The translations under genes were made by a program, and so were the position numbers. DNA of 64,000 nt, taken from Pseudomonas chlororaphis. Lineage in GTDB: Bacteria; Pseudomonadota; Gammaproteobacteria; Pseudomonadales; Pseudomonadaceae. The DNA lies in contig NZ_MOAL01000008.1 in assembly GCF_003731765.1 (NCBI RefSeq), positions 496,001 to 560,000 of the forward strand, read 5' to 3'. Below are positions 18,404 to 27,665 of this stretch, in pieces (position 1 is the stretch's first letter; each line of letters starts with the position of its first letter). A model generated the notes under the pieces. The model had not been told where the DNA came from. It saw nothing but the letters and a program-made list of their open reading frames with translations, and ran no database searches.

Positions 18404-18705
18404 CAGGCCGCGCCCCAATACGCCAGGCCGCTGATCGCCGCCAGGATCAGGCTTGCCAACAGCACACCGCCCCAGGCCTGCCAGGCGCTGCGGCAGGCAA
18501 AACAGCCGATCACCGCCAGCAGGTAGAACAGGAACGAGCTCATCATCCCGATGACCACCGCATCAGGCCGGGACACCGGCAGCAGCAAGGTCAGGCACAC
18601 GCTGCTCAAGGCCGCCAACACGTAGCCGCCCAGCACCGCAGCGAGCACCCGCGAGGTCACCGCCAAGCGATAGGAAACAGGCGTACCGACAGCCTTGCTT
18701 TTCAT
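18403..18705 (-). CDS. DUF3649-family small membrane protein
   Basis: This 100-residue protein with three hydrophobic helices matches the DUF3649 type (SRVLAAVLGGYVLAALSSV; MMSSFLFYLLAVIGCFAC). It is the first gene of the leftward iron operon DUF3649-PepSY-DUF3325-sigma-FecR. It lies just below the Fur-like site. Function unknown. Confidence 0.82.
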   Translation of the reverse strand: MKSKAVGTPVSYRLAVTSRVLAAVLGGYVLAALSSVCLTLLLPVSRPDAVVIGMMSSFLFYLLAVIGCFACRSAWQAWGGVLLASLILAAISGLAYWGAA

Positions 18706-18772
18706 GGTTCGACCTTGACGCGAAAGAGGACGCCCGGCACGGAGCGGCAGGCGACAGGAACAGGGCGACGAT

Positions 18773-18791
18773 ATTAATGATAAATATTCTC
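18773..18791. promoter_or_regulatory. Fur-box-like site between two divergent iron operons
   Basis: The 19 bases attaatgataaatattctc match the classical Fur consensus at about 14 of 19 positions, with the core aatgataa intact. The site lies 68 bases from the DUF3649 start and 133 bases from the FecI-type sigma start, so one Fur dimer site could repress both directions when iron is sufficient. The match is by eye. Confidence 0.65.
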
Positions 18792-18923
18792 ATACGCAAA
18801 AAAGCCTGACGTTAATGCCCAGCCTTCCGTCGGTCCGCCCTGATTGCCGAATGCCATGCCGCTCCCTACAATGCGAACAATTCTTGTTCTCTTAAGCATC
18901 TGCATGCTGCCGGAGCGTCTCGC

Positions 18924-19412
18924 TTGTCCCATTCCCTGACCGTCGAAACCCTCTACAGCGCCCATCACGGCTGGTTGAACAGCTGGCTGCGGCGCAAGCT
19001 CGGCTGCCCTGACAGCGCTGCCGACCTGGCCCAGGACACCTTTATGCGGGTGCTGACGGCCCGGGAAACGCCCACCCTCATCGAGCCGCGGGCCTTTCTC
19101 ACCACCATCGCCAAACGGGTGCTGAGCAACCATTACCGACGCCAGGACCTGGAGCGCGCCTACCTGGAAGCCCTGGCGCAGATGCCGGAGCAAAGCGCGC
19201 CGTCGGAAGAAGAACGGGCCATCATCCTGCAAACCCTGATGGAGCTGGACCAGTTGCTCGACGGCCTGCCCCGCCTGGTCAAACGCGCCTTTCTGCTGGC
19301 CCAGGTCGATGGCTTGAGCTACGGGGAAATCGCCAAGGAACTGGGCATCTCCATTGCCACCGTCAAACGCCACCTGAACAAGGCAGCCCTGCGCTGCTAC
19401 TTCGCCCTGTGA
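18924..19412 (+). CDS. fecI: ECF sigma factor, FecI-like
   Basis: This 162-residue ECF sigma factor has region 2 (SAADLAQDTFMRVLTARE) and region 4 (LSYGEIAKELGISIATVKRH). The start is a TTG at 18924, preceded by a ggag sequence 6 bases upstream; the family beginning (SLTVETLYSAHHGWLNSWL) follows at once. It overlaps the next gene's GTG, and the set sigma-FecR-FecA resembles the ferric-citrate system. It should activate transcription of the downstream receptor. Confidence 0.92.
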   Translation: MSHSLTVETLYSAHHGWLNSWLRRKLGCPDSAADLAQDTFMRVLTARETPTLIEPRAFLTTIAKRVLSNHYRRQDLERAYLEALAQMPEQSAPSEEERAIILQTLMELDQLLDGLPRLVKRAFLLAQVDGLSYGEIAKELGISIATVKRHLNKAALRCYFAL

Positions 19413-20386
19413 ACCCTTCACTCAACCCCGGCCCCGGCGGCCCCGCGGACTTTTCCACCCAGGTCGCCGAGCAAGCCGTGCACTGGCTGGTGGAAATGCA
19501 GGGCGGCCCGCTCAGCCCGAGCCAGCAACGGGCGTGGCAGCAGTGGCACGACGCCCACAGCGAACACCAGCGGGCCTGGCAGCATATTCAGCGGGTCAAT
19601 CAACGGCTGCGCGGCTTGTCTTCGCCTTTGGCCCACAGCGCCTTGAACGCGCCCACCTCCAGCAGCCGACGCCAGGCGCTGAAGCTGTTGCTGCTACTGG
19701 GCGCCGGCTCCGCGGTCACCTGGGGGATGCGCGAACAAAACCTGTTGCCGCCGCTGCTGGCCGACTACCGCAGCCCCGTGGGACAACGCCGCGATCTGCG
19801 CTTGGACGACGGCAGCCGTTTGCAACTCAACACCCGCAGCGCAGTGGATGTGCACTTCGACGGCCAGCAACGGCTGATCCGCCTGCTGGAGGGCGAAATC
19901 CTCCTGACCACCGCCCAGGACCGCCGGCCACTGCTGGTGCAAAGCGCGGAAGGCCTGCTGCGGCCCCAGGGCGCACGCCTGAACCTGCGGCAGTTCAACC
20001 AACGCAGCGAGCTGGCGGTGTTCGAGGGCAGCGTGAGTGTGAACCCGAACGCGTACAACGGCGCCGCGCTGACGGTGCAGGCCGGGCAGCAGTTGAGTTT
20101 CAACGGCAACGCCTGGGGCACCCCGCGACCGCTGGACGCCGGCAGCGGTGCCTGGAGCGACGGCATGCTGGTCGCCGCCCATATGCGCCTGGCGGACTTT
20201 CTCCAGGAGCTGGGGCGTTACCGTCGCGGCCAACTCAATTGCGACGCCCGGGTCGCCGACCTGCTGATCTCCGGCAGTTACCCCCTGGATGACAGCGAGC
20301 GCATTCTCGACCTGCTGGAGATCAGCCTGCCGGTGAAGGTGCAACGCTTCACCCGCTATTGGGTGACGGTGCAAGCCCGCGCCTGA
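19409..20386 (+). CDS. fecR: FecR-family anti-sigma/signal-transfer protein
   Basis: This 325-residue FecR has an N-terminal DUF4880-type domain (QAVHWLVEMQGGPLSPSQQ), a central membrane helix (about residues 90-107), and the periplasmic FecR domain (YRSPVGQRRDLRLDDGSRL). The C-terminal RGQLNCDARVADLLISGSYP region is STN-like and would contact the receptor's signalling domain. The GTG start at 19409 overlaps the TGA of the sigma gene. Confidence 0.92.
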   Translation: MNPSLNPGPGGPADFSTQVAEQAVHWLVEMQGGPLSPSQQRAWQQWHDAHSEHQRAWQHIQRVNQRLRGLSSPLAHSALNAPTSSSRRQALKLLLLLGAGSAVTWGMREQNLLPPLLADYRSPVGQRRDLRLDDGSRLQLNTRSAVDVHFDGQQRLIRLLEGEILLTTAQDRRPLLVQSAEGLLRPQGARLNLRQFNQRSELAVFEGSVSVNPNAYNGAALTVQAGQQLSFNGNAWGTPRPLDAGSGAWSDGMLVAAHMRLADFLQELGRYRRGQLNCDARVADLLISGSYPLDDSERILDLLEISLPVKVQRFTRYWVTVQARA

Positions 20387-20497
20387 CGGTGTTTTTTTCC
20401 AGCAAACATTATTTTCAGCCGACGTGAGCCGTTTTCCAGCCCTCGCGTGACAGAGAAGGAAAGCCACCTTGAATCCTCCTTCTCAGGACCACCCTGC

Positions 20498-22855
20498 ATG
20501 CACCAGCAACCGACTCGCCTCACGCCCCTTGCCCGTACCCTGCGCCACCTGCTGCTGGGTGCCAGCCTGAGTGTCGCCAGCCTGCCTTACGCACTGGCCG
20601 CCGACACCGCGCAACAGAGCTACCACATCGCCCCCACGGCCCTGGAAAATGCCCTAAACCAATTTGGCCGGGAGGCCGGGGTGCTGATTTCCTTTGGCTC
20701 GCAGGTCACCCAAGGCCTGCAAAGCCAGGGCCTGGAAGGACACTACAGCGCAGAAGAAGGTTTGAATGCCCTGCTCAAGGGCACCGGCTTGCAAGCCCGG
20801 GCCGAGGGCGACAAGGCTTTCAGCCTGCAACCGGCCAGCACCGACAGCGCCCCGGCGGCGCTGGAATTGGGGGCTTCCAGCGTGGTCGGCGACTGGCTTG
20901 GGGATGCAGCCCAGACCAACGTCTTCGAGCACCCCGGTGCCCGGGACGTGATCCGCCGTGAAGAATTCGAACGCCAGGGCGCCACCCAGGCCCGGGACGT
21001 GCTCAACCGCATCCCCGGGGTCAACGCGCCGGAGAACAACGGCACCGGCAGCCACGACATGGCGCTGAACTTCGGCATCCGCGGGCTCAACCCGCGCCTG
21101 GCTTCGCGCTCCACGGTGCTGATGGACGGCATTCCGGTGCCCTTCGCCCCTTACGGCCAGCCGCAGTTGTCATTCGCGCCCATCAGCATGGGCAACATGG
21201 ACGCCGTGGACGTGGTGCGCGGCGGCGGCGCGGTGCGTTATGGCCCGCAGAACGTCGGCGGCATCGTCAACTTCGTGACCCGGGCGATCCCCGATGAACC
21301 GACGGTCAAGGGCGGCCTACAGACCGAAACCAGCCCCTCGTCCAGCCATGACGGCTTCAAGACCACCGGCAACCTGCTGGCCGGCGGCACCGCCGACAAT
21401 GGCCTGGGCGGCGCCCTGCTGTACTCCGGCACCCGCGGTGGCGACTGGCGCGAACACAGCGACACGCAGATCGACGACCTGATTCTCAAGGGCAAATACC
21501 AGCTCGACGACGCCAACAGCTTTAACGCCATGGCCCAGTACTACGAGGGTGAGGCCGACATGCCCGGCGGCCTGAGCACGGCGGCGTACAAGGCCGACCC
21601 GTATCAATCGACCCGGCCGTTCGACAAGTTCTGGGGCCGCCGCACGATGTTCAATGTCGGCTACCGCTATCAGGAGGATCGCCGGGAGTTCACGGTCAAT
21701 AGCTTCTTCACCAAGACCCTGCGCAGCGGCTACCTGGACCAGCGCACCGTTATTTCCCTGTCGCCGCGCGAATACTGGGTGCGCGGCCTGGAAAGCCGCT
21801 TCGCCCAAGGCTTCGACCTCGGCCAGACCAGCCACGAACTGGGCCTGGGCTACCGCTACATCAACGAAGCCGGCCACGAGCAGCGCTTCATCACCCCGAT
21901 CGCCGCCCAGCAGTTGCCCTCCACCGCCGACACCCGGGACCGCAACACCCGGGGCAGCACCGAAGCCCATGCGATTTTCCTCGACGACCGCATCGACATC
22001 GGCCAATGGACTATCACCCCCGGCATTCGCTACGAGATGATCGAATCGGAGCAGACCGACAAGCGCCTCAATGCCCAGTACAAAGGCGACTACAACACCG
22101 CCTTGCCAGCGTTGAACGTGCTGTATCACCTCAACGACAGCTGGAACCTGTACGCCAACACCGAAGGCTCGTTCGGCAGCGTGCAATACAGCCAGATGCG
22201 CAACCGCGTCGACAAGGGGGAGATCAAGCCGGAAAAAGCCCGCACCTGGGAATTGGGAACCCGCTATGAGCAAGGCGGCCTGCGCGCCGAGATCGGGGCC
22301 TTCCTGATCAATTTCGACAATCAGTATGAAAGCAACCAGACCAACGACACGGTGATCGCCCGCGGTGAAACCCGCCATCAAGGCATCGAGAGCAGCATCA
22401 ACTACGCCCTCGACGGCCTGAGCCCGGCCCTGGCCGGCTTCGATGTGTATGCGACCTACGCCTATGTCGACGCCACCATCCGCGAAGACGGGCCGAACAA
22501 GGGCAATCGCGTGCCGTTTTCATCCCGGCATAAAGGCACCCTGGGCCTGGGTTACACCGAAGGTCCGTGGAAGCTCAACCTCGACAGCAGCTACCAAAGC
22601 AGCCAGTTCGCTGACAACGCCAATACCTCGACGGAAAACGAACTGGGCAATGTCGGCAACATCCCAGGCTACATGCTGTTCAGCAGCCGTGCGGCCTATG
22701 ACTTCGGCCCGCAGCTGTCTGACCTGAACGTGGCGGTGGGGGTGAAAAACATCCTCAACCACCAGTACTTCACCCGCTCCTTCGACGACAACAACCGGGG
22801 CAAATACGTGGGCGAGCCGCGCACCCTGTACGTGCAAACCTCAGTGGCGTTCTAA
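20498..22855 (+). CDS. fecA: TonB-dependent Fe(III)-dicitrate receptor FecA
   Basis: This outer-membrane receptor of about 785 residues has a signal peptide (ending PYALAAD), an STN signalling domain (about residues 37-105), a plug, and a barrel closing with YVQTSVAF. Several stretches are close to E. coli FecA as I remember it: the VRYGPQNVGGIVNFVTRAIP plug segment, GGTADNGLGGALLYSG, EGEADMPGGLSTA and DIGQWTITPGIRYE. The ATG at 20498 has agga about 10 bases upstream; an upstream in-frame start would add 17 polar residues before the signal peptide. Ferric citrate is the likely ligand. Confidence 0.9.
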   Translation: MHQQPTRLTPLARTLRHLLLGASLSVASLPYALAADTAQQSYHIAPTALENALNQFGREAGVLISFGSQVTQGLQSQGLEGHYSAEEGLNALLKGTGLQARAEGDKAFSLQPASTDSAPAALELGASSVVGDWLGDAAQTNVFEHPGARDVIRREEFERQGATQARDVLNRIPGVNAPENNGTGSHDMALNFGIRGLNPRLASRSTVLMDGIPVPFAPYGQPQLSFAPISMGNMDAVDVVRGGGAVRYGPQNVGGIVNFVTRAIPDEPTVKGGLQTETSPSSSHDGFKTTGNLLAGGTADNGLGGALLYSGTRGGDWREHSDTQIDDLILKGKYQLDDANSFNAMAQYYEGEADMPGGLSTAAYKADPYQSTRPFDKFWGRRTMFNVGYRYQEDRREFTVNSFFTKTLRSGYLDQRTVISLSPREYWVRGLESRFAQGFDLGQTSHELGLGYRYINEAGHEQRFITPIAAQQLPSTADTRDRNTRGSTEAHAIFLDDRIDIGQWTITPGIRYEMIESEQTDKRLNAQYKGDYNTALPALNVLYHLNDSWNLYANTEGSFGSVQYSQMRNRVDKGEIKPEKARTWELGTRYEQGGLRAEIGAFLINFDNQYESNQTNDTVIARGETRHQGIESSINYALDGLSPALAGFDVYATYAYVDATIREDGPNKGNRVPFSSRHKGTLGLGYTEGPWKLNLDSSYQSSQFADNANTSTENELGNVGNIPGYMLFSSRAAYDFGPQLSDLNVAVGVKNILNHQYFTRSFDDNNRGKYVGEPRTLYVQTSVAF

Positions 22856-22955
22856 GCCCCCATAGGGGGTTGGCTTGGGGGCGACGCGCTGAAAACGATC
22901 GCGCCCTCAAGCCAGCAGCGATAAGCCAGTACCGATAAAAAGCCACACAAACAAA

Positions 22956-22979
22956 ACGGGCCTGCATATGCAGGCCCGT
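22956..22979 (-). terminator. hairpin terminator downstream of the HPF gene
   Basis: A perfect palindrome, acgggcctgcat/atgcaggcccgt, lies between convergent fecA and the hibernation-factor gene. Read on the minus strand it is followed by a T-rich run (tttgtttgtg), as expected for a rho-independent terminator of the minus-strand gene. It may also stop fecA transcripts. Confidence 0.75.
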
Positions 22980-23004
22980 TGTCGTTGGGGAAGGGAATCA
23001 GGCG

Positions 23005-23412
23005 TCAGCTGTTGAGTGCGGCCTGTTCGTTTTCGAGGAATTCTTCTTCCAGCAGAGCGTCTGCTTCAGTGCCATCACTGCTGGGCACCGCAGCGGCACG
23101 TTTGCCACGCAGCTTGCCGAACATGTGTTCCAGAGCGCTTTCCAGTTTGACGGTGGCGCCATCGATAGCCTGTTCCAGGGTATCGGCTTTGTGGGTGACA
23201 GAAACCGGCTGATGGCCCTTTGGCCGAGCCTCAAGCTGGCAACGCATATCATCCGGACCTGACTTGCCGCCGTTCTCGTCCCGCAGGTGGACCACCACCC
23301 GGGTCAGGTCTTCTTCATAACGTTCGAGCGTGCTTTCAATGGTGATACGGACCCACTCCTCCAGCCGGATGCTGCTTTGAATATGGTTATCGCTATGGAC
23401 TTGGATTTGCAT
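23005..23412 (-). CDS. HPF/RaiA-family ribosome-associated protein
   Basis: This 135-residue protein starts MQIQVHSDNHIQSSIRLEEW and has the alternating beta-alpha pattern of the ribosome hibernation/stress factor domain over residues 1-100 (ESTLERYEEDLTRVVVHLRD; RCQLEARPKGHQPVSVTHKA). The acidic C-terminal tail (about 110-135) is extra. Members bind the 30S decoding site or protect stalled ribosomes; which subtype this is cannot be told. It is a single gene ending at a hairpin terminator. Confidence 0.85.
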   Translation of the reverse strand: MQIQVHSDNHIQSSIRLEEWVRITIESTLERYEEDLTRVVVHLRDENGGKSGPDDMRCQLEARPKGHQPVSVTHKADTLEQAIDGATVKLESALEHMFGKLRGKRAAAVPSSDGTEADALLEEEFLENEQAALNS

Positions 23413-23630
23413 AGTTCTTCCCTTATTTCAGCTAGCTCGCAACAAGGCCGCGGTAGCACTTTGGGGTGCTGATTTTGCGACCTCTTGGTTACACAATTGG
23501 GCAGGACGAAGAACAATTCAACCCCTAAAAAAAGATAAATATTCATTCGCAAATAAAGCCGGACAACGGCCAAAAGCGCTGTTAATGTCGGGAGTCGACT
23601 CGCCTCGCGTCCTCTTCGACTCCTCGACGA

Positions 23631-24572
23631 TCAGCCCTCGACCAAGGGGTGCAGACCGCGAAAAATTTCCGCTTCTTCCACCAGCCAGTCATGCACCGCG
23701 CGCACCTGCGGATGGCTTAGCGCGCCCGGTGCATACAGCAGCACATAGCGCTTGTGATTGGGCACCGCCAGGCCGAACGGCACGATCAAGGTGCCGCGCT
23801 CCAGCTCGTCGTTGAGCAGGGTGCGACGGGCAATCGCCACACCCATACCGGCGATCGCCGCCTCGATGGTCAAGTGGTTGCGGTTGAAGGTATGGCCCCG
23901 CCGCACATCCGCCCCTTCGAAACCGATGGCGTTCAGGTAGAACTCCCACTCTGCGTACTCATAGCTGCCACGCCAGGCCGTGATGTCGTGGAGCAAGGGA
24001 AAGTGCGAAAGGTCCGCCGGGCCATGCAAGGGCGGCCGGCCACGCAACAGGCTCGGCGCGCACACCGGAAAAATCTGCTCGTCCAGCAAGGCGGTGGATG
24101 ACAACCCGGGGTAACTGCCATCGTTAAGGTCGATGGCCAGGTCAAAGTCGCCCTCGTGCAGGGCCAGGCTGCTGTCTTCGGCCACCAGGCGCAGTTGAAT
24201 GTCCGGAAACCGCTGCTGCAGGCGGGGCAAGCGCGGGGTCAGCCACTTGCCGAGAAAGGACGGAATGGAACGCAGGCGCAGGGTCCCGCTGATCATTCCC
24301 GCGTCCAGGCGGCGCAGTTCCGCGTCAATGCTGCCGTAGGCCTCGTTCACCGTCAGCGCCAGGCGCTGGCCTTCGGCACTCAGTTCCACCCCCCGGGCAC
24401 GCCGGTGAAACAGACGAAACCCCAGGCGCTCCTCCAGTTGGCGGATCTGCTGGCTCACGGCCCCGGGGGTGATGTGCAATTCCTCCGCACAACGGGTGAA
24501 GGACAGGTGCCGCGCGGCACAGGAAAACACATGCAACCAGACGTAGGTCTGGGCATGAAGCTGACGACTCAT
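23631..24572 (-). CDS. LysR-family regulator (GcvA-like) divergent from serine dehydratase
   Basis: This 313-residue regulator has an N-terminal winged helix (FSCAARHLSFTRCAEELHITPGAVSQQIRQLEERLG, quoted in part: LHITPGAVSQQIRQLEE) and a LysR effector domain. The N-terminus is of the GcvA/amino-acid type. It is divergent from the L-serine ammonia-lyase gene (start 24707), with about 134 bases between, so control of serine catabolism is likely. Confidence 0.9.
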   Translation of the reverse strand: MSRQLHAQTYVWLHVFSCAARHLSFTRCAEELHITPGAVSQQIRQLEERLGFRLFHRRARGVELSAEGQRLALTVNEAYGSIDAELRRLDAGMISGTLRLRSIPSFLGKWLTPRLPRLQQRFPDIQLRLVAEDSSLALHEGDFDLAIDLNDGSYPGLSSTALLDEQIFPVCAPSLLRGRPPLHGPADLSHFPLLHDITAWRGSYEYAEWEFYLNAIGFEGADVRRGHTFNRNHLTIEAAIAGMGVAIARRTLLNDELERGTLIVPFGLAVPNHKRYVLLYAPGALSHPQVRAVHDWLVEEAEIFRGLHPLVEG

Positions 24573-24706
24573 CGTTTAGTCCTGCTAAAGGCTGTCTTAG
24601 GAAGTTTCGTTGGTCAGTGCCGATTGAGGCGGGCAGTATCGCCGACATTGCGCTTAGCCGACAAAAAATGGCAGCGATTCCTCTTCCGTTTTTCGCAGGC
24701 TTTAGC

Positions 24707-26083
24707 ATGGCTATCAGTGTTTTCGATCTCTTCAAAGTTGGCATCGGCCCGTCCAGCTCCCACACCGTGGGCCCGATGCGCGCCGCCGCGACCTTCGTCC
24801 AGGGCCTGTTCGAGCAGGGTCTGCACGATCAAGTGCAGCGGGTAGAAGTGCGCCTCTACGGTTCGCTGTCCGCCACCGGCGTCGGCCACGCCACCGACCG
24901 CGCCTGCCTGCTCGGCCTGATGGGCGAGTGGCCTGACAGCATCGACCCCAACAGCATCGGCCCGCGTATCCAGCAACTGCAGGACAGCGGCCAACTGTCC
25001 CTCGGCGGCCGCTCGACCATCGCCTTCGACTGGCAGCAGGACTTGCTGCTGCTGGATGAAAGCCTGCCTTACCATCCCAACGCCATGACCCTGCGCGCCT
25101 TTGCGAGCCACGGGCTGTTATGGGAGCAGACCTACTACTCGGTGGGTGGCGGCTTTATCGTCGAAGCCGGGGAAGTCGAGGGCGGCAGCGCTTCGACGAC
25201 GGATGTCGCATTGCCCTACGACTTCAACAGCGCCGCTGAACTGCTGGCCCTGTGCAAAACCCACAAGCTGCGGATCTCCGAACTGATGATGGCCAACGAA
25301 CGGGCCTGGCGCAGCGATGCCGAGATTCGCAGCGGCCTGCTGCACATCTGGTCGGTGATGCGTGATTGCGTGGAGCAAGGCCTGCTTCATGAGGGTGTAT
25401 TGCCCGGCGGCCTGAATGTGCCGCGCCGCGCCGCCAAGCTGCACCGCAGCCTGCAAGAGCTGGGCAAGCCCAATGTCATCAGCTCGACGTTGTCGGCCAT
25501 GGAATGGGTCAACCTGTTCGCCCTGGCGGTGAATGAAGAAAACGCCGCCGGCGGACGCATGGTCACCGCCCCCACCAATGGCGCGGCGGGGATCATTCCG
25601 GCGGTGTTGCACTACTACATGAAGTTCAACCCGGAAGCCTGTGACGACGACGTCGTGGCGTTTTTCCTCGGCGCCGCTGCGGTGGGCATCCTGTGCAAGA
25701 AAAACGCCTCGATCTCCGGCGCCGAAGTCGGCTGCCAGGGCGAAGTGGGTTCGGCTTGCGCCATGGCAGCCGCCGGCCTGGCCGAGGTGCTGGGAGCCAC
25801 CCCGGAACAACTGGAAAACGCCGCCGAAATCGGCCTGGAACACAACCTCGGCCTGACTTGCGACCCGGTCGGCGGCCTGGTCCAGGTGCCGTGCATCGAA
25901 CGCAACGCCATCGCCGCGGTAAAGGCGATCAACGCCACGCAAATGGCCCTGCGCGGTGACGGCCAACACTTTATTTCCCTGGACCGGGTGATCCGCACCA
26001 TGCGCGACACCGGCGCCGACATGCACGACAAATACAAAGAAACTTCACGGGGCGGCCTGGCCGTGAGCTGGGTGGAGTGCTGA
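24707..26083 (+). CDS. sdaA: L-serine ammonia-lyase (L-serine dehydratase), iron-sulfur type
   Basis: This 458-residue enzyme converts L-serine to pyruvate and ammonia using a [4Fe-4S] cluster. The N-terminal beta domain begins SVFDLFKVGIGPSSSHTVGP, the classical SdaA start. The alpha domain carries the cluster cysteines in GCQGEVGSACAMAA and in LTCDPVGGLVQVPC. The ATG at 24707 is chosen because it gives this conserved start; an upstream in-frame ATG at 24617 adds 30 unrelated residues. The serine transporter follows 63 bases downstream, so uptake and degradation are linked. Confidence 0.95.
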   Translation: MAISVFDLFKVGIGPSSSHTVGPMRAAATFVQGLFEQGLHDQVQRVEVRLYGSLSATGVGHATDRACLLGLMGEWPDSIDPNSIGPRIQQLQDSGQLSLGGRSTIAFDWQQDLLLLDESLPYHPNAMTLRAFASHGLLWEQTYYSVGGGFIVEAGEVEGGSASTTDVALPYDFNSAAELLALCKTHKLRISELMMANERAWRSDAEIRSGLLHIWSVMRDCVEQGLLHEGVLPGGLNVPRRAAKLHRSLQELGKPNVISSTLSAMEWVNLFALAVNEENAAGGRMVTAPTNGAAGIIPAVLHYYMKFNPEACDDDVVAFFLGAAAVGILCKKNASISGAEVGCQGEVGSACAMAAAGLAEVLGATPEQLENAAEIGLEHNLGLTCDPVGGLVQVPCIERNAIAAVKAINATQMALRGDGQHFISLDRVIRTMRDTGADMHDKYKETSRGGLAVSWVEC

Positions 26084-26146
26084 GGAGCCCTCCCTGACCG
26101 CCCGTATCCCGTGAGCCCGAGCAAGAATAATAACGAGGCGATACCG

Positions 26147-27445
26147 ATGACCGATGTACGAACACCTGCTGCCGAAAACCCCGCTGTAGACCTGACCCGT
26201 ACCGCCAGCGCCAGCAAGGGCTGGAGCAAACACGACACCACCTGGATGCTGGGCCTGTACGGCACCGCCATCGGCGCCGGCACCCTGTTCCTGCCGATCA
26301 ATGCCGGTGTCGGCGGCTTCTGGCCGTTGATCGTGCTGGCGTTACTGGCCTTCCCCATGACCTTCTTCGCCCACCGCGGCCTGACCCGCTTCGTGCTTTC
26401 GGGACGCTCCGGGGACATCACCGAAGTGGTGGAAGAGCATTTCGGCATCGGCGCTGGCAAGCTGATCACCCTGCTCTACTTCTTCGCCATCTTCCCAATC
26501 CTGCTGGTCTACAGCGTGGCCCTGACCAACACCCTGAGCAGCTTCATGGAGCACCAGCTGCACATGGCCCCGCCACCCCGGGCGATCCTCTCACTGCTGC
26601 TGATCCTCGGCCTGATGGCCATCGTGCGCTGCGGCCAAGGCGTAATCGTCAAGGCCATGAGCGTGCTGGTCTACCCCTTCGTCGCCGCCCTGTTGCTGCT
26701 GGCTTTGAGCCTGATTCCCAACTGGAACGGCGCCTTCTTCGCCTCCGCCGGCGAGGGCATGTCCCTGCCGCTGTTCTTCAAGACCCTGTGGCTGGCGATT
26801 CCGGTGATGGTGTTTTCCTTCAACCATTCGCCGATCATCTCGGCCTTCGCCGTCGACCAGAAACGCCAGTACGGCGCCCAGGCCGAAAGTAAAAGCAGCG
26901 GCATCCTCGCCGTGGCCCACAGCATGATGGTGCTGACGGTGATGTTCTTCTGCTTCAGTTGCGTGCTGAGCCTGTCGCCCGCCGACCTGGCCGCGGCCAA
27001 GGCGCAGAACATCTCGATCCTGTCGTACCTGGCCAACCACTTCCAGACGCCGGTGATTGCCTACGCTGCACCGCTGATCGCCCTGGTAGCCATCACCAAA
27101 TCCTTCCTCGGCCACTACATCGGGGCCAGCGAAGGCTTCCAGGGGCTGATCGTTAAAAGCCTGCGCAGCCGTGGCCGGGTGGCCTCGAGCAAAACCCTGG
27201 AGCGGCTGACTGCGTTGTTCATGGTCCTGACCTGCTGGGCGGTGGCCACCTTCAACCCGAGCATCCTCGGCATGATCGAAACCCTGGGCGGCCCAGTAAT
27301 CGCGTGCCTGCTGTTCCTGATGCCGATGTACGCGATCCGCCGAGTGCCATCGCTGCGCCAGTATTCGGGCCAGCTGTCGAACCTGTTCGTGGTACTGATC
27401 GGCCTGATCGCACTGTCTGCGATCATTTTCTCGTGCGTGCCCTGA
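26147..27445 (+). CDS. HAAAP-family serine transporter (SdaC-like)
   Basis: This inner-membrane permease of about 432 residues has eleven hydrophobic helices. The first helix region KHDTTWMLGLYGTAIGAGTLFLPINAG has the SdaC/TdcC signature (GTAIGAGTLFLPIN). The ATG at 26147 is preceded by acgagg; a GTG 12 codons upstream is in frame but has no better ribosome site. Located directly after sdaA, it probably imports serine with protons. Confidence 0.9.
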   Translation: MTDVRTPAAENPAVDLTRTASASKGWSKHDTTWMLGLYGTAIGAGTLFLPINAGVGGFWPLIVLALLAFPMTFFAHRGLTRFVLSGRSGDITEVVEEHFGIGAGKLITLLYFFAIFPILLVYSVALTNTLSSFMEHQLHMAPPPRAILSLLLILGLMAIVRCGQGVIVKAMSVLVYPFVAALLLLALSLIPNWNGAFFASAGEGMSLPLFFKTLWLAIPVMVFSFNHSPIISAFAVDQKRQYGAQAESKSSGILAVAHSMMVLTVMFFCFSCVLSLSPADLAAAKAQNISILSYLANHFQTPVIAYAAPLIALVAITKSFLGHYIGASEGFQGLIVKSLRSRGRVASSKTLERLTALFMVLTCWAVATFNPSILGMIETLGGPVIACLLFLMPMYAIRRVPSLRQYSGQLSNLFVVLIGLIALSAIIFSCVP

Positions 27446-27465
27446 AACGGGCAGGGATAAAAAAA

Positions 27466-27483
27466 GCGGACCCTAGGGTCCGC
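27466..27483. terminator. bidirectional rho-independent terminator
   Basis: A perfect 18-base palindrome (gcggaccctagggtccgc) is flanked by seven A on the left and seven T on the right. It closes the sdaA-transporter operon 21 bases after the stop and could also act on the other strand. Confidence 0.92.
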
Positions 27484-27665
27484 TTTTTTATGCCGGGGTT
27501 TATTGGTCGCGGCGGTTCCCGGCATGTCCTTTGCTTTGTCTGACAATGAGCAATACGGACATTGAAAACGCTCAAGCGACTGACCTGCCAGTGGTCTGGA
27601 AACGCGAACTAATCCCGATCACAGCCGGTCAATGACTGCACGATCCAATCAAGCGGTGACGCACA

